Shown piece by piece: positions 1 through 10,938 of a stretch of 64,000 bases of DNA. This stretch comes from Bryoerythrophyllum caledonicum (Eukaryota > Streptophyta > Bryopsida > Pottiales > Pottiaceae), in NCBI GenBank assembly GCA_963971425.1, contig OZ020521.1, positions 1,180,501-1,244,500 on the forward strand. Reading direction: 5' to 3'. The notes under the pieces are model-generated. The model made no database searches. It was given only the letters and a program-made list of their open reading frames with translations, and had not been told where the DNA came from. The stretch's first letter is position 1. The number at the start of each line of letters is the position of its first letter. A program made the position numbers and the translations under genes.

Positions 1-839
1 CCACACATCATGTGCGTTAAAGTTAACAAGTAGTAGAAATGGATTATCCCATTGGATTAGCTCGTGATTTTTGATCAAGATGGCTAAATAAGCCTTTCCA
101 TGCGCTAATTCCTCAAATAGAAGCCACCTTGTGGCAACTACGGATTTTATGAAGTTCACTAAAAAAATAAATAGAAAGGAAGAAATAAAGAAAAGGTTGA
201 AAAACAAAAAAAACAATAGAAAGGGATTAGAATTAGAAGTGGTGGAGAAGAATTTACCTCCTACCGAATCGGGGACCGCCATTGGCGACGGTGAGGAAAT
301 CACGGAAAAATCTAGGAGAAGAAGAAGGAGGATGGTGAGGAGAAAAGAAAAAGAATGAGGCGTTAAAAGCCCTTAAAAAATAGTCAAAGGGGTCCAAAAA
401 GAAGTGGAAAAAAAAACCCTCACCAATCACTAAGTAAATTAGGAATTCCCCCAAGCAAGGGAAATTCAAGCTAGGTAGAGTTAGATTTTTTTGCATCCTT
501 GAATTTAGCTTAATAGCTCACTTATTGAAATCATGCACACACATGTGGCATGGAGTCAAAGTTTAGATTTTGATATTCCTTGGTTAGTGGGACACCCACT
601 TTTGTTATATGCAAGGGTGCCTAGTGATTTATTAGCTTTTTAGTTACTATTGTTTAGTGTGACCATTAATGTGCCCATCCAAAATTGGCGGCTGTGAACG
701 ACGAAAGGAACGACCTTGGGAACAAAGAAGGAAGCAAGGGCCTTGGGGTTACCCCCCTTGGAGGCGCTCATTCAAAGTGTGTGTGGTAGGAGCTAGGAAA
801 CCGAGAGAGGTCTGTGGAAGAGAGAGAGAGATAGGGTTC

Positions 840-1600
840 CAGATTTCCCCCTCCTGCTCGTGTGATTTCTCACTCCAGCTCGTGTAATCTTCTTCCTCCT
901 GCTCGTCGTGCTTGCTCACTCCAGCTCGTGCGATCTTCTTCCTCTTGTTCCTCGTGTGCTCTTGCTCGAGCTCGTGTGATCTGGTTCCTCTTGTTCATCG
1001 TGTGATCTTGCTCCAACTCGTGTGATCTAGTTCCTCCTGTTCGTCGTGTGATCTTGCTCCAGCTCGTGTGATCTTCTTCCTCTTGTTCGTCGTGCTTGCT
1101 CACTCCAGCTCGTGTGATCTTCTTCCTCTTGTTCGTCGTGTGATCTTGCTCCAGCTCGTGTGATCTTCTTCCTCTTGTTCGTCATGCTTGCTCACTCCAG
1201 CTCGTGTGATCTTCTTCCTCTTGTTCGTCGTGCTTGCTCACTCCAGCTCGTGTGATCTTCTTCCTCTTGTTCGTCGTGCTTGCTCACTCCAGCTCGTGTG
1301 ATCTTCTTCCTCCTACTCGTCGTGCTTGCTTACTCCAGCTCGTGTGATCTTCTTCCTCCTGTTCGTCGTGTGATCTTGCTCCAGCTCGTGTGATCTGGTT
1401 CCTCCTGTTCGTCGTGTGATCTTGCTCCAGCTCGTGTGATCTTCTTCCTCCTATTCGTCGTGTGATCTTGCTCCAGCTTGTGTGATCTGGTTCCTCCTGT
1501 TCGTCGTGTGATCTTGCTCCAGCTCGTGTGATCTGGTTCCTCCTGTTCGTCGTGTGATCTTGTTCAAGCTCGTGTGATCTTCTTCCTCCTGTGATCTAAC
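840..1600. repeat. 46-bp minisatellite, about 16 copies
   Basis: Successive copies of CCAGCTCGTGTGATCT recur exactly 46 bp apart (for example 1105, 1151, 1197). Two unit variants alternate irregularly: one with CTTGCTCACTCCAG, one with TGATCTTGCTCCAG. Forty-six is not a multiple of three, so the Glu/His/Arg-rich minus-strand frames across it are not credible genes. It forms the loop of the flanking inverted arms. Confidence 0.9.
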
Positions 1601-2479
1601 CTTATCTCGTTTACCAGTTCGGGGCCGGGGCTTCCGGCTCTCTCCCCACACAAATTCAGTCTCTCCCCTGTTCTTTCTCTTCCTACTCCTCGCACACTAA
1701 CCGAATGAGGCTTCTCCAGGGGGTAACCCCCAAACCTTTGCTCTCCTTGAGTTCCCAAAGAAGTTCCTTGCCGCCTTTGGCCTTCTTCCATAAATGGCTT
1801 CCTTCTTACAAAACCTACTAACCCTATGACTCCTAATTCCGTGCCACCCTTGCATTTAACAAGAGTGGGTGTCCCACTAACCAAGGAATATCTAAATCTA
1901 AACATTAACTCCATGCCACATGGGTGTGCATGATCTCAATAAGTGAGCTATTAGCTAATTTCCAAGGAGGCTAAATCTAATTTAATCTACCTAAATTGAA
2001 TCCCCTTTGCTTGGGGTAATTCCTAATTTTACTTAGCGAGTGATGAGGGGGTTGTCCAAGCCTTTTGGACCTTTCCCACTATTTTTTTAAGGGCTTTTAA
2101 GCCTCTTCTTTTCTTTTCTTCCCTTCACCATCATTTCTCTTCTTCTTCTTCCATTTTTTTGGTTTTGTGATTTCTTCATCGTGACCAATTGCAATCCACG
2201 ACTTGGTAGGAGGTAAATTCTTCTCCATCACTATTAATTTTAATTTTTTTCTATTGTTTTTTGTCTTTTTTGTCTTTTCTTCATTTTTTCCTTTCTATTT
2301 TTTTTTTTGGCTAACTACCTAAATTCCGCGATTGCCAATAAGTGGTTCCTAGTTAAGGAATTAGCGCATGGAAGGCTATTTAGCTATTTTGATCAAAAGA
2401 CCACGAGCTAACCAATGGGATAACCCATTTTCACCACTTATTAGCCTTAATGGACCCGATGTGAGGTCCATTCATCACC

Positions 2480-2501
2480 GTGAGCCGTTTTTGCGGCTCA
2501 C
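2480..2501. other. Terminal hairpin of the foldback element
   Basis: GTGAGCCG (2480-2487) and CGGCTCAC (2494-2501) form a perfect 8-bp stem with a TTTTTG loop. It sits at the right tip of the long inverted arm, immediately before the telomere-like tract. Helitrons carry a 3' hairpin, but the long terminal inverted arms argue against that class. Confidence 0.6.
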
Positions 2502-2503
2502 AA

Positions 2504-2593
2504 CAGGGTTTAGGGTTTAGGCTTAGGCTTAGGGTTAGCATTAGGGTTAGCATTAGGGTTAGGGTTAGGGTTAGGGTTAGAGTTCAGGGTTTA
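2504..2593. repeat. Interstitial telomere-like repeat
   Basis: About 90 bp of degenerate AGGGTTT and AGGGTT units, with variants GCTTAGG and AGCATT. Units of the plant TTTAGGG type and of the TTAGGG type are mixed. It abuts the element tip at 2502, so the element may have inserted into, or healed against, telomere-like DNA. Confidence 0.8.
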
Positions 2594-3891
2594 AGTTTAG
2601 TATTTTTTGTTGTATTCAATGTTTAAAAATTTTAATCCACAAGTAGAAAAGTATATACCTTGATTGTTTAATAACAATTAATCTTCTGGATTTTGATGTA
2701 TTTAGAAATTGTACTCAAATTAACAAGACTTCATTCATTTGTTAATTTTCAACTAACATCTTTCATTTGAAGGTTATTCCAAAGTTTGAAATTTATCATG
2801 TTCAAATACACCATAATACATGTAGAATACCGCGGCCGCCACTTTGGAAATTAAATTGTGAAAAGTAGGTTCATAAATCAAATGTGTAAAATTATATTTG
2901 CAAATGAAATGTGTAAAATTAAATTTGGAAATCAAATGTATAAATAAAATTTGCAATTTAAATTTACAATTCAAAAAAGTTCACGTAAAGAAAGTAATGA
3001 AAATTCATGTAAAGAAAGTAATGAAGACTCAAATCACACAAGATAGTAATGAAGAGTCAAATCAGGAAAAGAACTTCACGGCTTGTAGAGAAGTTCACTC
3101 GAGACAAATGATGGAAAAATCATCATTAGAAGTGCCAAATGGTAACTCAGCCGTCGTGGTCGACGGCTTGGTTCCATCATCATTACTTTTTCCATTACCT
3201 CCCTCCCGCCACCACCAACTCCAGCCCTTCCAGCTCTTCCAACTCCTCCCATTCTTGCTTTTTAAACGCTTCTTGTTTTCTTAGCTTCCCCGCCTTCGTC
3301 TCTCTCCTCCCGTGTTGTTTTTTCTTGCGATGTGTATGGACTGCAGTACGTTAGCGTGAGTTTGAGTGCGAGGTCAATTTGTGAGTAGATGCAGCAGGAG
3401 TGCGAGGTGTTAGTGTCGGTCGAAGGCAATTTCGTGAGCACGATCAAGAGCATCGTCGGAAGTTCTAGGAGGAGCACAAGCAGCGCCGGTGTTTGAAGGT
3501 TCTAAGGGAACCAGCAAGCGAACAAGCGAGCGAGCGAGTAATTTTTTCGAGCGAGCGATTGCAGCTAACGGGTGCGTCCAACGGATGCAATCCTAGTGCT
3601 AACCAACGGGTGCCTCGACGCGTTGATTCATACAGACGAAGGTAATTTCAGCGCTCATTCTTATTCCTCAATTTTTTCTTGCATGCTTGAAGGATTTTAG
3701 AACCAAAACAGCGTACTAAACCTAGGTTATCTCTCCAGTTCGTTTTTTTTTCACTTCCGAATAGAGTTCCTCAAATGAATATCAATCTGCTTATACTAGT
3801 TACGTATTAATCATGTAACTAATCAATAACGACTAATTCCAACATGTTTTCTTGTGATCTTCAGATTGCGCACTGTTGTGGACGCAGCACA
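2594..3891. other. Intergenic or 5' leader region upstream of gene A
   Basis: AT-rich to ~3060, with a diverged ~30-bp direct repeat (AATGTGTAAAATT words, 2846-2975) and a duplicated TTCATGTAAAGAAAGTAATG-like unit (2983-3030). From ~3100 it is pyrimidine-rich, with short (GCGA)n runs at 3520-3565. The small Ser/His-rich frames at 3139-3354 look compositional. The stretch before 3892 probably holds the promoter and leader of gene A, but I cannot point to a TATA box with confidence. Confidence 0.4.
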
Positions 3892-4144
3892 ATGTCCGAA
3901 ACCACCTCAGAAAATCCCGTCAAGTGAGATTCCATGCTCTGAATGATCTCTGTTGTGATACACACGAACCTACATCAATGAATATCATATGATATTCACT
4001 ACGTTTAGTTATATTATGCATTGCAATTCAAGGTGCAGTAGATAGAAAGTTCAATGTAACCCTCCTTATTGAGAGAAAGGTTTCCAAAGCACTTCCTTTA
4101 TCAGTGGATATAGCGATATCTCCTTGAGGTTTAGGGTTTTAGAT

Positions 4145-4784
4145 GATAGGAATATATTCCTATCCTACTCTGCGGTGGGCTTGGGTTGCTTGATAGTTTG
4201 TGGATCGGTAGATCTTCCCATCTCTCTTTGTGGGGTCATAGGGTTGGGATTAGTTCAGAGGGAGTTCGTAGATCGGAATATATTTCTATCCTACACTGCG
4301 GTGGGCTTGGGTTGCTTAAGAGTTTGTGGATCGGTAGATCTTCCCATCTATCCTTGTGGGGTCTTAGGATCGGTATTAGTTCAGAGGTTGTTTGTTGATC
4401 GGAATATATTCTTATCCCTCTCTGCTGTGGGCTTGGGTTGCTTAGGAGTTTGTGGATCGGTAGATCTTTCCATCTATCCTTGTGGGGTTATAGGATCGGT
4501 ATTAGTTCAAAGGCTGTTTGTTGATCGGAATATATTTCTATCCCACACTGCGGTGGGCATCTAATGCTTGAGAGTTTGTGGATCGGTAGATCTTCCCATC
4601 TCTCCATGTTGGGCCATGGGATCGGGATTAGTTCAGAGGGAGTTCGTAGATCGGATTATATTCCTATCCCACACTGCGGTGGGCTTGGGTTACTTGAGTG
4701 TTTGTGGATCGGTAGATCTTCCTATCCCTTCGCGTGGATACTTTGCGACGTTTGGTTTAGTTTTGATCGGTAGATCCCATCATC
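4145..4784. repeat. Palindrome array in intron 1 of gene A (126-bp period)
   Basis: Eleven copies of a 20-bp palindrome start at 4145, 4203, 4271, 4329, 4397, 4455, 4523, 4581, 4649, 4707 and 4765. Spacing alternates 58 and 68 bp (the last step is 58), giving a 126-bp tandem unit. Two types alternate: GATAGGAATATATTCCTATC, perfect at 4145-4164, and an AGATCT-centred form near GATCGGTAGATCTTCCCATC. The last copy is degenerate. The sequence between palindromes (GCGGTGGGCTTGGGTTGCTT, TTAGTTCAGAGG) is also repeated. Confidence 0.93.
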
Positions 4785-6235
4785 CCTATCCCATCATGCC
4801 GTTTGATCTGACCATTTTGTTTGTATGAGCAGTGCAAACTTGATTCCGTGGTTGGAGACGAACAAGGACTAGCGTTCTCACTACCTCCGTGATGCGGTGA
4901 ACTGTGGTGTCAAGGCCGTTGGCCGCACATTCAATGAACCTAAACCGAGCGCCTTGTTCATTGCAAGTAACGTCACCGAATGGGGTCTTGCTTGGATTCG
5001 GGATGACTTGAAGCGGACAATCCAAATTGCGCCAGTTATGTTTGTAGCCGATGTCGCCGAGGGACGTGAAGATACGATTGCACTCACGATTCAGAATGTG
5101 GAGGTGCTGGATGTGGTGGACGTGCCTGGAATTGAAGACACTATTCTTCTTGTTATTAAGGAGTTTGCAAGTGCGAAATGTTCGAGGATCTATGGCCTTT
5201 TTGTATCAACAAAGGATATGGTCCCCTGACTTAGTGCTCCGGTTAGAGATCACGGTTTTTCTATTGCTAGGACAGGACCTGACGTTGATCGAATTATTGA
5301 CAGTTGGGCGGAGCTGCGAGCTTGTCGTGATGCCGCCAATAGCAAGTTGGCCAAGCAGGATCCGCCTACACCTCCCAGAAAGAAGAAGAGGCCGTCACAG
5401 GCAATTGGGGAGACTTTAGAACTTGGGGACACGAAGAAATAGCAGAAGAAGTCAGATCCCAAAATTGAAGAATTCTCATTGGCTCAGGTTGTGATGTTAT
5501 CGAGCAGTTCTGTTTCAAAGTATTCGGCACAGGACCTACAGAAAGTGAGGGTGCTGTATGAGAAAGAATTCTTGAGTCTGCAAATATTTGGTATGCGCCC
5601 GGTAAAGAGACTCGACAATGCAAAGACTGACCTCGTCGTCGGAATTCAATGTCTGCATAGGGCCACACCCGGGGTGGTGGTGTATCAGAAGCTCGAGAAG
5701 AAACGTGTTTAAGATGGTTGACCACAAGCGGACAATGTCGTTTCAAGCTTCGCTTCAGCATCTGTACGTTATGCCGATTAAGAACAAGCCTGTTGCTGAC
5801 GACTTTGGTGTGGATCCCGTCGATAGTTTATTCGAGTATTTTGTGACAAAGCCGACAAGACGGGACATTACAGATGATACGCACTACATTATCATCGGTG
5901 GGCAGCACTGCGTCGCTGCGCATAAAGTCCTTAATGCCGAGAAGTCTCTTAGTGATGATGAACTAGCCGACGCACAAAGCTTCATAATTACCATCGTTTG
6001 GGCAAATCTAGCCAACTTTGGGAAGTTGTGCTATTACTCAAGAATCCTTAACCAAGATCTGACCGGAGTTAGGGCGGAGAGCAACTATCTTACTCAACTG
6101 AGACTTGCACGGGCCCAGGCGGGGTGTCCAAAGCTGTCTCCTAATGGTTTGGCACACTAAATTCAATGTAAGTCTGAAACCATTTGTTAAATTGCATTTT
6201 CTTGTCCGCATTGTTATGTTGTTTACCACGGAATT

Positions 6236-6496
6236 GATTGGAATATATTCCTATCCCAAGGGTCCTCTAATCACCGCAGTGGTCACAGAGATCGAAATAT
6301 CTTTCTATCCGCAGTGTCCTTTGACGTCTGTTATTATTGTTGGATGTTGTCGTTCTAAGGATTTTCCCATGCACTTTTTGACCCCGTTGCATTAGCGTAT
6401 GCTCTAACTTCTCTGCCTCTAGACTTCGCATCATTCATATAGATCGAAAGATCTTCCTATCCTCAACGTCTCACTCGATGGGAAGATCTTCCTATC
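6236..6496. repeat. Palindromes in intron 2 of gene A
   Basis: Four copies at 6236-6255 (GATTGGAATATATTCCTATC), 6290-6309, 6442-6461 (GATCGAAAGATCTTCCTATC) and 6477-6496 (GATGGGAAGATCTTCCTATC). Both the AATATATT-centred and the AGATCT-centred types are present. Spacing is irregular here, unlike intron 1, so these look like scattered sites rather than a tandem satellite. Confidence 0.88.
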
Positions 6497-8012
6497 ATAC
6501 CCTCGTGCTTTCTTCGATCCGAGTTTCTGATGATGTTCTTTGTGTCGATTTTTTTTGTGCAGGCTTGGCTAGATAAGGTTCTTGTTGTTTTCACGAAGAA
6601 TGACTTCACAAAAGATGATGCCACTAGTCAGCCAAAGCTGCCGCTTCTCTTCGTCGATGAGCGGGTTTATTAGACCTGGCTTAGCATCCAAGAGAACTGG
6701 ATTAGTGGATTACTACCTGACCCATACATGGTGCAATGCACTTTTCCAGGCAGTGCGGACGGCGACTCTACCAACGAGGCCGATGATGTGGATGCTATGG
6801 TGAAGAGGGAGAGGGTAAAGCAGAGGCGGTACCAAAGTAGGGCCTTGAGAAAGGCCGATCTTCAGCCGCTGTATGCCATGTGGGAGACCGATATTGACAG
6901 AGTTGCAAAGCTGGTCATGGAGAAGAAGTGCTCAATTAAGTCGACCAAGTCCACAAAGAAGGCTCATGTTCTTAAGGGACTTGAATACTGGTGCAGCATC
7001 AAGAAGAAGAGACTCATCAAAAATGAGTTTATGCACTACTTTAAGATGAAGCCACTGAAGTCAAAGACTCAGAAGGATGTGTCTTATACGGAGACGGAGT
7101 ACGGTGATGCGGTCAATGAATTCAAGGTTTCGGAGTTTGTCATTGAGTCTTAGTATTAGAGGTTGATGAAGGATAAGGGTGGCATTAAATTCTTTGCAAA
7201 GCGAGGGAATAACTTGGTGCCATCCTCCAAGCCAGAAGACTTTCCAGCCGTTCTGAAGTTGCTCTTCGATCAGCAGAGGCAAATTTCATCGCAGGAGCGT
7301 CTGCCGGAGCCGTCGACTACCGTTGAGTCGTTTTCCACCTTTTATAGGTGCAACACCATGGACAGGCTTACTGGGGATGTTGAGAAGTCTACCCGCTTGT
7401 CCACATTATTGGAGAAGGGATGGTTGGCAATGGATGAAAACGTGGTGTTTGTTTCCTGCTTCGTTGATCGAGATATTGGCTGTGAATCCGATTTCAACGG
7501 TATCTATAAGCGGGTCGTGAAAACTTTGCAGGCCATGGAGTACAAGGATGAGCATCAATTTTGGAGGGCTCGTAATCCTAGTGTGTTTATCACCGACCGG
7601 GATGGTATGGTGGAGGTTGCGAATGCTATTGCGGAGAAGGATTCGACGGTTCACCAGATCAAACCATGGAATTTTTCATCAACTTTATATATCACGGAGG
7701 GTACTGAGGGCTTCAAGAGACCTCCAACTCCTGAACTAACACTTCCTCTCTACTTCAATAGTGTCTATGGGAATGAATAGGGTTGCCAGCCTACGGCATC
7801 CTTTCGTCGATTCTTTGGGAACGACATGCCATTCAAGTCTGTAGTATCCGCATCGGATTTCAAGAATGCGACAATGCAGTGGAATCAGCTCAAGTGGGCG
7901 AATTTCAATATCGACGCAGTTGATGATATTATTGGGACACTTGCGGCGCCCAAAAATGTCATTGTGAACATCGGTGGAGGCCCTGCAATAACCTGGCTTG
8001 GTTTGATAAGTG

Positions 8013-8032
8013 GATAGGAATATATTTCGATC
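8013..8032. repeat. Palindrome in intron 3 of gene A
   Basis: GATAGGAATATATTTCGATC, a single near-perfect copy about 100 bp before the acceptor CAG at 8128. It belongs to the same family as the arrays at 4145 and 6236. Confidence 0.85.
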
Positions 8033-8739
8033 TCCCCGCGGTATGCTATGATGTGTCTGATTGTTGTTGTTGCATTGTGATTGTTGGCATTCCAAGTTTT
8101 CAATTGTGTCGCTTGATTTTGCTTGCAGACAAAGGGCGCGCAAGTCATCGAGGTCGTCTATTCGAAGGACAAACGTCTAGCTGCCATAAGGACGGCCACA
8201 GGTATCTGGGACTCTCAAAAAGTGGCTGCTGTAACAGTTCCTGAACAAGAGAAACAAACCAAGAAGAAGCAGCCCAGGATGAAGGAGCCCATGATGATAG
8301 AGCCCAGGGAAAGACAGCCTAGGAAGAAGGAGCGGGCCTCGAAGAGAGGGCACGATCGTAAGAATTTGGTCTCTGCCGACGAGCAAGAGGTGATTGTGTC
8401 GTCCAGGCAAACGCAGAGGGAGGAGGCAAATAAGGACGAGGAGGAAGAGCAGGAGAACGAGGACAAGGTGGAGGACGACAACGCGGAGAGGCGGAGGAAA
8501 CGACAGCAAGAGCCATCTGATGAAGAATTGAGCACGGAGGACGAGCGGGAGGACGAGCCGGAGGACGAGTCGGAGGACAAGGAGGAGGAGATCCAAGTTC
8601 GCCAGCCTCGAAGGAGCCGCTACTCCATCAGCATGACGAGTTTCTATTGTCTCAGGCTCCTGTAGGAGAAGGCTCCTCTCCGCACAGTTCTTAAGTATGA
8701 TGCAGCGGCTAATTCCAAACTCAATCACCAGAACAATTA

Positions 8740-9009
8740 ATCTACTGACGATTTATAACAAATTTTTAGATGCTCAGTAATCTAATAGGGAATTTTTTTG
8801 GTTTACTACTGTAATTTTTTTTGTTTTAGAAGTTCCTCGATTAGTCTTTGTGGATTGGATGATCCTTTATTCCTCAGTGAGTATTAGAGGATAGGAAGAT
8901 CTTTCGATCCACATTGGTCTTACGCTTTGCTCATTTTTAATACGAAAATTTGAGCACCCTAATTCTATCATATTCTAATTCTCTATCCTAAATCTATGCC
9001 GTCGGGGTT
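8740..9009. other. Gap between genes A and B with one palindrome
   Basis: AT-rich 270 bp carrying one palindrome, GATAGGAAGATCTTTCGATC (8890-8909). Everywhere else in this locus the palindrome sits in introns, so this gap could itself be an intron: a possible donor is GTAGGA at 8661 and a possible acceptor AG at 9017-9018. That would make A and B one gene. Confidence 0.5.
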
Positions 9010-9893
9010 ATGTGCAAAGGGGATCCCTCCATTGGGAATGCTCGACGGTGGCCTAATATCCAGGACGTGAGTGCTTGCATTGGTGAAGACGTGGTGGTAC
9101 GTCAAGCTGCTCATACCGAGGCGATGGATGGAGTGGCGTCGTTGTGCGACATCGAGCATGGAGATGTGAGTGGAATGATCGATGAAGGCATCGAGGACAA
9201 CTCTCTTGAGACCCTTGTTGAAAAGCTGCCACAGGACATCAAGGCAGTTGTTGCACCGTTGCCGAAATCGACTGTTTCGAAATATAAGAAGCCAGTATTT
9301 ATATATACGACGGAGTATACCCCGGGAAAATCTGGCTCTAGGACGAGAGTGACATGTCCGATTGTACATTTATCTCCACCGAAAGTTCCATCGGACGATG
9401 TTCAGCGTTCTATATCCGGCACGATGCCAATGGAGGTAGATGCATCATCTCAGCCTAGTTCCAACGCTGCACTGGGGACTATCTCGGATCGTGAGCAACA
9501 CTCGGCTGCAGATACACTTGCCAGACTTCTTGCTACTGATTGCTCCGCGTCTTCTCCAACTCCTCAAGCTCGGACTTCTTCCCGAGATGGCGTGGAGATT
9601 GCGGAAGAATTGTTGGCTGGGATATTCGATGAAGCTAGCGAATCTCTGCAGGCCTTCAGGCTTCAGTCCTCCTGCGAATGTGTTGAAGTCTGCGGTCAAT
9701 GATGTAGATTCAGACTCACTGAAGTTTAGCCAGGATTACAAGGTCGACTCGGAGTTGCTTCATGATGAAGCTGCTGTTGGGGAGAAGAATGCATGCTACG
9801 GTGCCCATTCTGGTGGTCGACCCTCTACTGAAGGTACATCTCTTGGAGGCCGCTCTACCTTCACTACTCTCCTCTTTTTGCAATGTATTGATA

Positions 9894-10073
9894 GATGGGA
9901 ATATCTTTTGATGTCATCGTCTTTTTGGTGCTCTATATATCTAGATAGGAAGATCTTTTGATGTCCTCGCCTCCTTCATTTGGTGCTTTATAGATCTTGA
10001 TAGGAAGATCTTTCGATGTCCTAACCTCCTCCTTTTGGTGCTCTATATTGCTAGATAGGAAGATCTTTTGATG
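9894..10073. repeat. Palindromes in the first intron of gene B
   Basis: Four copies at 9894-9913, 9944-9963, 9999-10018 and 10054-10073, spaced 50-55 bp. The typical form is GATAGGAAGATCTTTTGATG. They are separated by repeated TCCTTTTGGTGCTCTATAT words, so this is again a short tandem array. The two halves are more diverged than in intron 1 of gene A. Confidence 0.88.
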
Positions 10074-10918
10074 TCCTTCCCTTTCTACTAACGCTTGATT
10101 TTTGGTTCGTTGCAGCTGAAATACCTCCACCCGCTCTGACTGCCGTCCCTCGCTGTGCAAAGGTAACGGATCCGAGGTACACGGTCGTCCTGGACTTGAA
10201 TGGATTTCTGGTCCACAAAATTGATAGCTGTCGCAGTTGTATCCCTAGACCCGGCTGTGTTCCGTTTTTGAACTGGTTGTGGGATAAGGCTAATGTTGTG
10301 GTATGGAGTTGCGCCATTCCGAGAAACATTGAATTCATGTTAGACTGTATTTTGTTTGGTTCTTCTCTCAAACGAGAGCAACTGCCGGTTTTGTCACAGA
10401 ACGATGTGACGTTGTCTTCCTTTCCCAGAAGCAAGGGCAAGACAGACAAGAAGTACATGATGAAAGATCTTAGAAAACTTAGAGGTGTTCTTGAGCATGT
10501 GGACCTTGATCGGGCATTGCTTGTTGACGACAGCTCAGAGAAGAACCTCTTCAACGGGCAGTTCAACGTTGTTCATCCTTCGGAGTGGTCTGGTGAATCG
10601 CCGGACCGGTTCCTCATGAACACCATGCTTCTGTGGCTGCACATTATGATTGCCTCTAAGCTCCCTGTTGTTGATTTTGTTCGAGAGAATCCTCTTTCCG
10701 GATGTGGGGCTAGTACTGGATTTAGGAAGTCTACCATCGCACGTAATATCGTATTAGGGTGTTCTAAACTATGGGATTCCAAGAATGGAAAATTTCACTG
10801 ACTAAGCAGTGCTATCGGTGATTTGTTTATTTGTTAATATGGCTTCAATATATCCTTGTCAATGGTTTACAACTACCACATGTAACACGCTTCATGTCCT
10901 CTCTTTCTGTGATGCCTA

Positions 10919-10938
10919 GATAGGAATATTTTCCCATC
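10919..10938. repeat. Palindrome in the second intron of gene B
   Basis: GATAGGAATATTTTCCCATC, one copy about 35 bp before the acceptor at 10973. With it, every proposed intron of the locus carries at least one palindrome. Confidence 0.8.

Larger units (their letters stand above)
1..2502. mobile_element. Foldback-type element with long inverted arms
   Basis: The segment 1 to ~840 matches the reverse complement of ~1590 to 2462 along its length. For example, the region around 40-60 pairs with 2410-2440, and the words around 580-600 (GTGGGACACCCACTTTTGTT) pair with ~1865-1885. The arms enclose a 46-bp minisatellite. The left tip lies outside the window. The right tip ends in a small perfect hairpin (2480-2501) next to telomere-like DNA. 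No transposase is encoded: the ORFs inside are minisatellite or Lys/Arg-rich low-complexity frames. Long arms around a tandem-repeat core suit a foldback or a non-autonomous MULE-like DNA transposon. The superfamily cannot be set because the target-site duplication is not visible. Confidence 0.7.
3892..8739 (+). pseudogene. Gene A: decayed intron-bearing gene with a ParB-like motif
   Basis: I do not recognise this gene. The model starts at ATG 3892. The 32-bp exon (MSETTSENPV) ends at donor GTGAG (3924), meets acceptor CAG (4830-4832), and the join keeps the downstream frame. Exon 2 runs 4833-6167, the next intron 6168-6562 (GTAAGT to TTGTGCAG). Exon 3 runs 6563 to ~8000 with an uncertain donor. 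Exon 4 runs 8129-8739 and ends in TAA. Exon 2 carries an NLS-like PRKKKRP (5371-5395) and IIIGGQHCVAAHKVL (5887-5930), which resembles the GxRRxxA region of ParB-like domains (weak match). Exon 4 encodes a Lys/Arg then Glu/Asp-rich tail. In-frame stops: TAG at 4870, 5440, 6671, 7151, 7157, 7778 and 8663; TGA at 5227; TAA at 6158. A one-base frameshift lies near 5705. It is probably a dead copy. It may join gene B as one gene if the 8663 TAG lies inside an intron. Confidence 0.65.

Noticed and set aside
840-1651. Minus-strand His/Glu/Arg repeat protein
   Set aside because: The repeat period is 46 bp, so the frame changes at each unit and cannot encode a regular repeat protein.
2480-2501. 3' end of a Helitron
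   Set aside because: No CTRR end follows, and the hairpin is at the tip of long terminal inverted arms, which Helitrons lack.
4145-4784. CRISPR-like array
   Set aside because: The spacers are themselves repeated, the repeats alternate in type, and the array lies in a spliceosomal intron of a eukaryote.
4870-8665. Repeated in-frame TAG in gene A as a sign of TAG read as glutamine
   Set aside because: TGA and TAA also interrupt the same exons and a frameshift is present, so ordinary decay explains the stops better than a changed code.
8177-8728. Leu-rich minus-strand frame of 183 codons
   Set aside because: It is the antisense shadow of the Glu/Asp/Lys-rich last exon of gene A.
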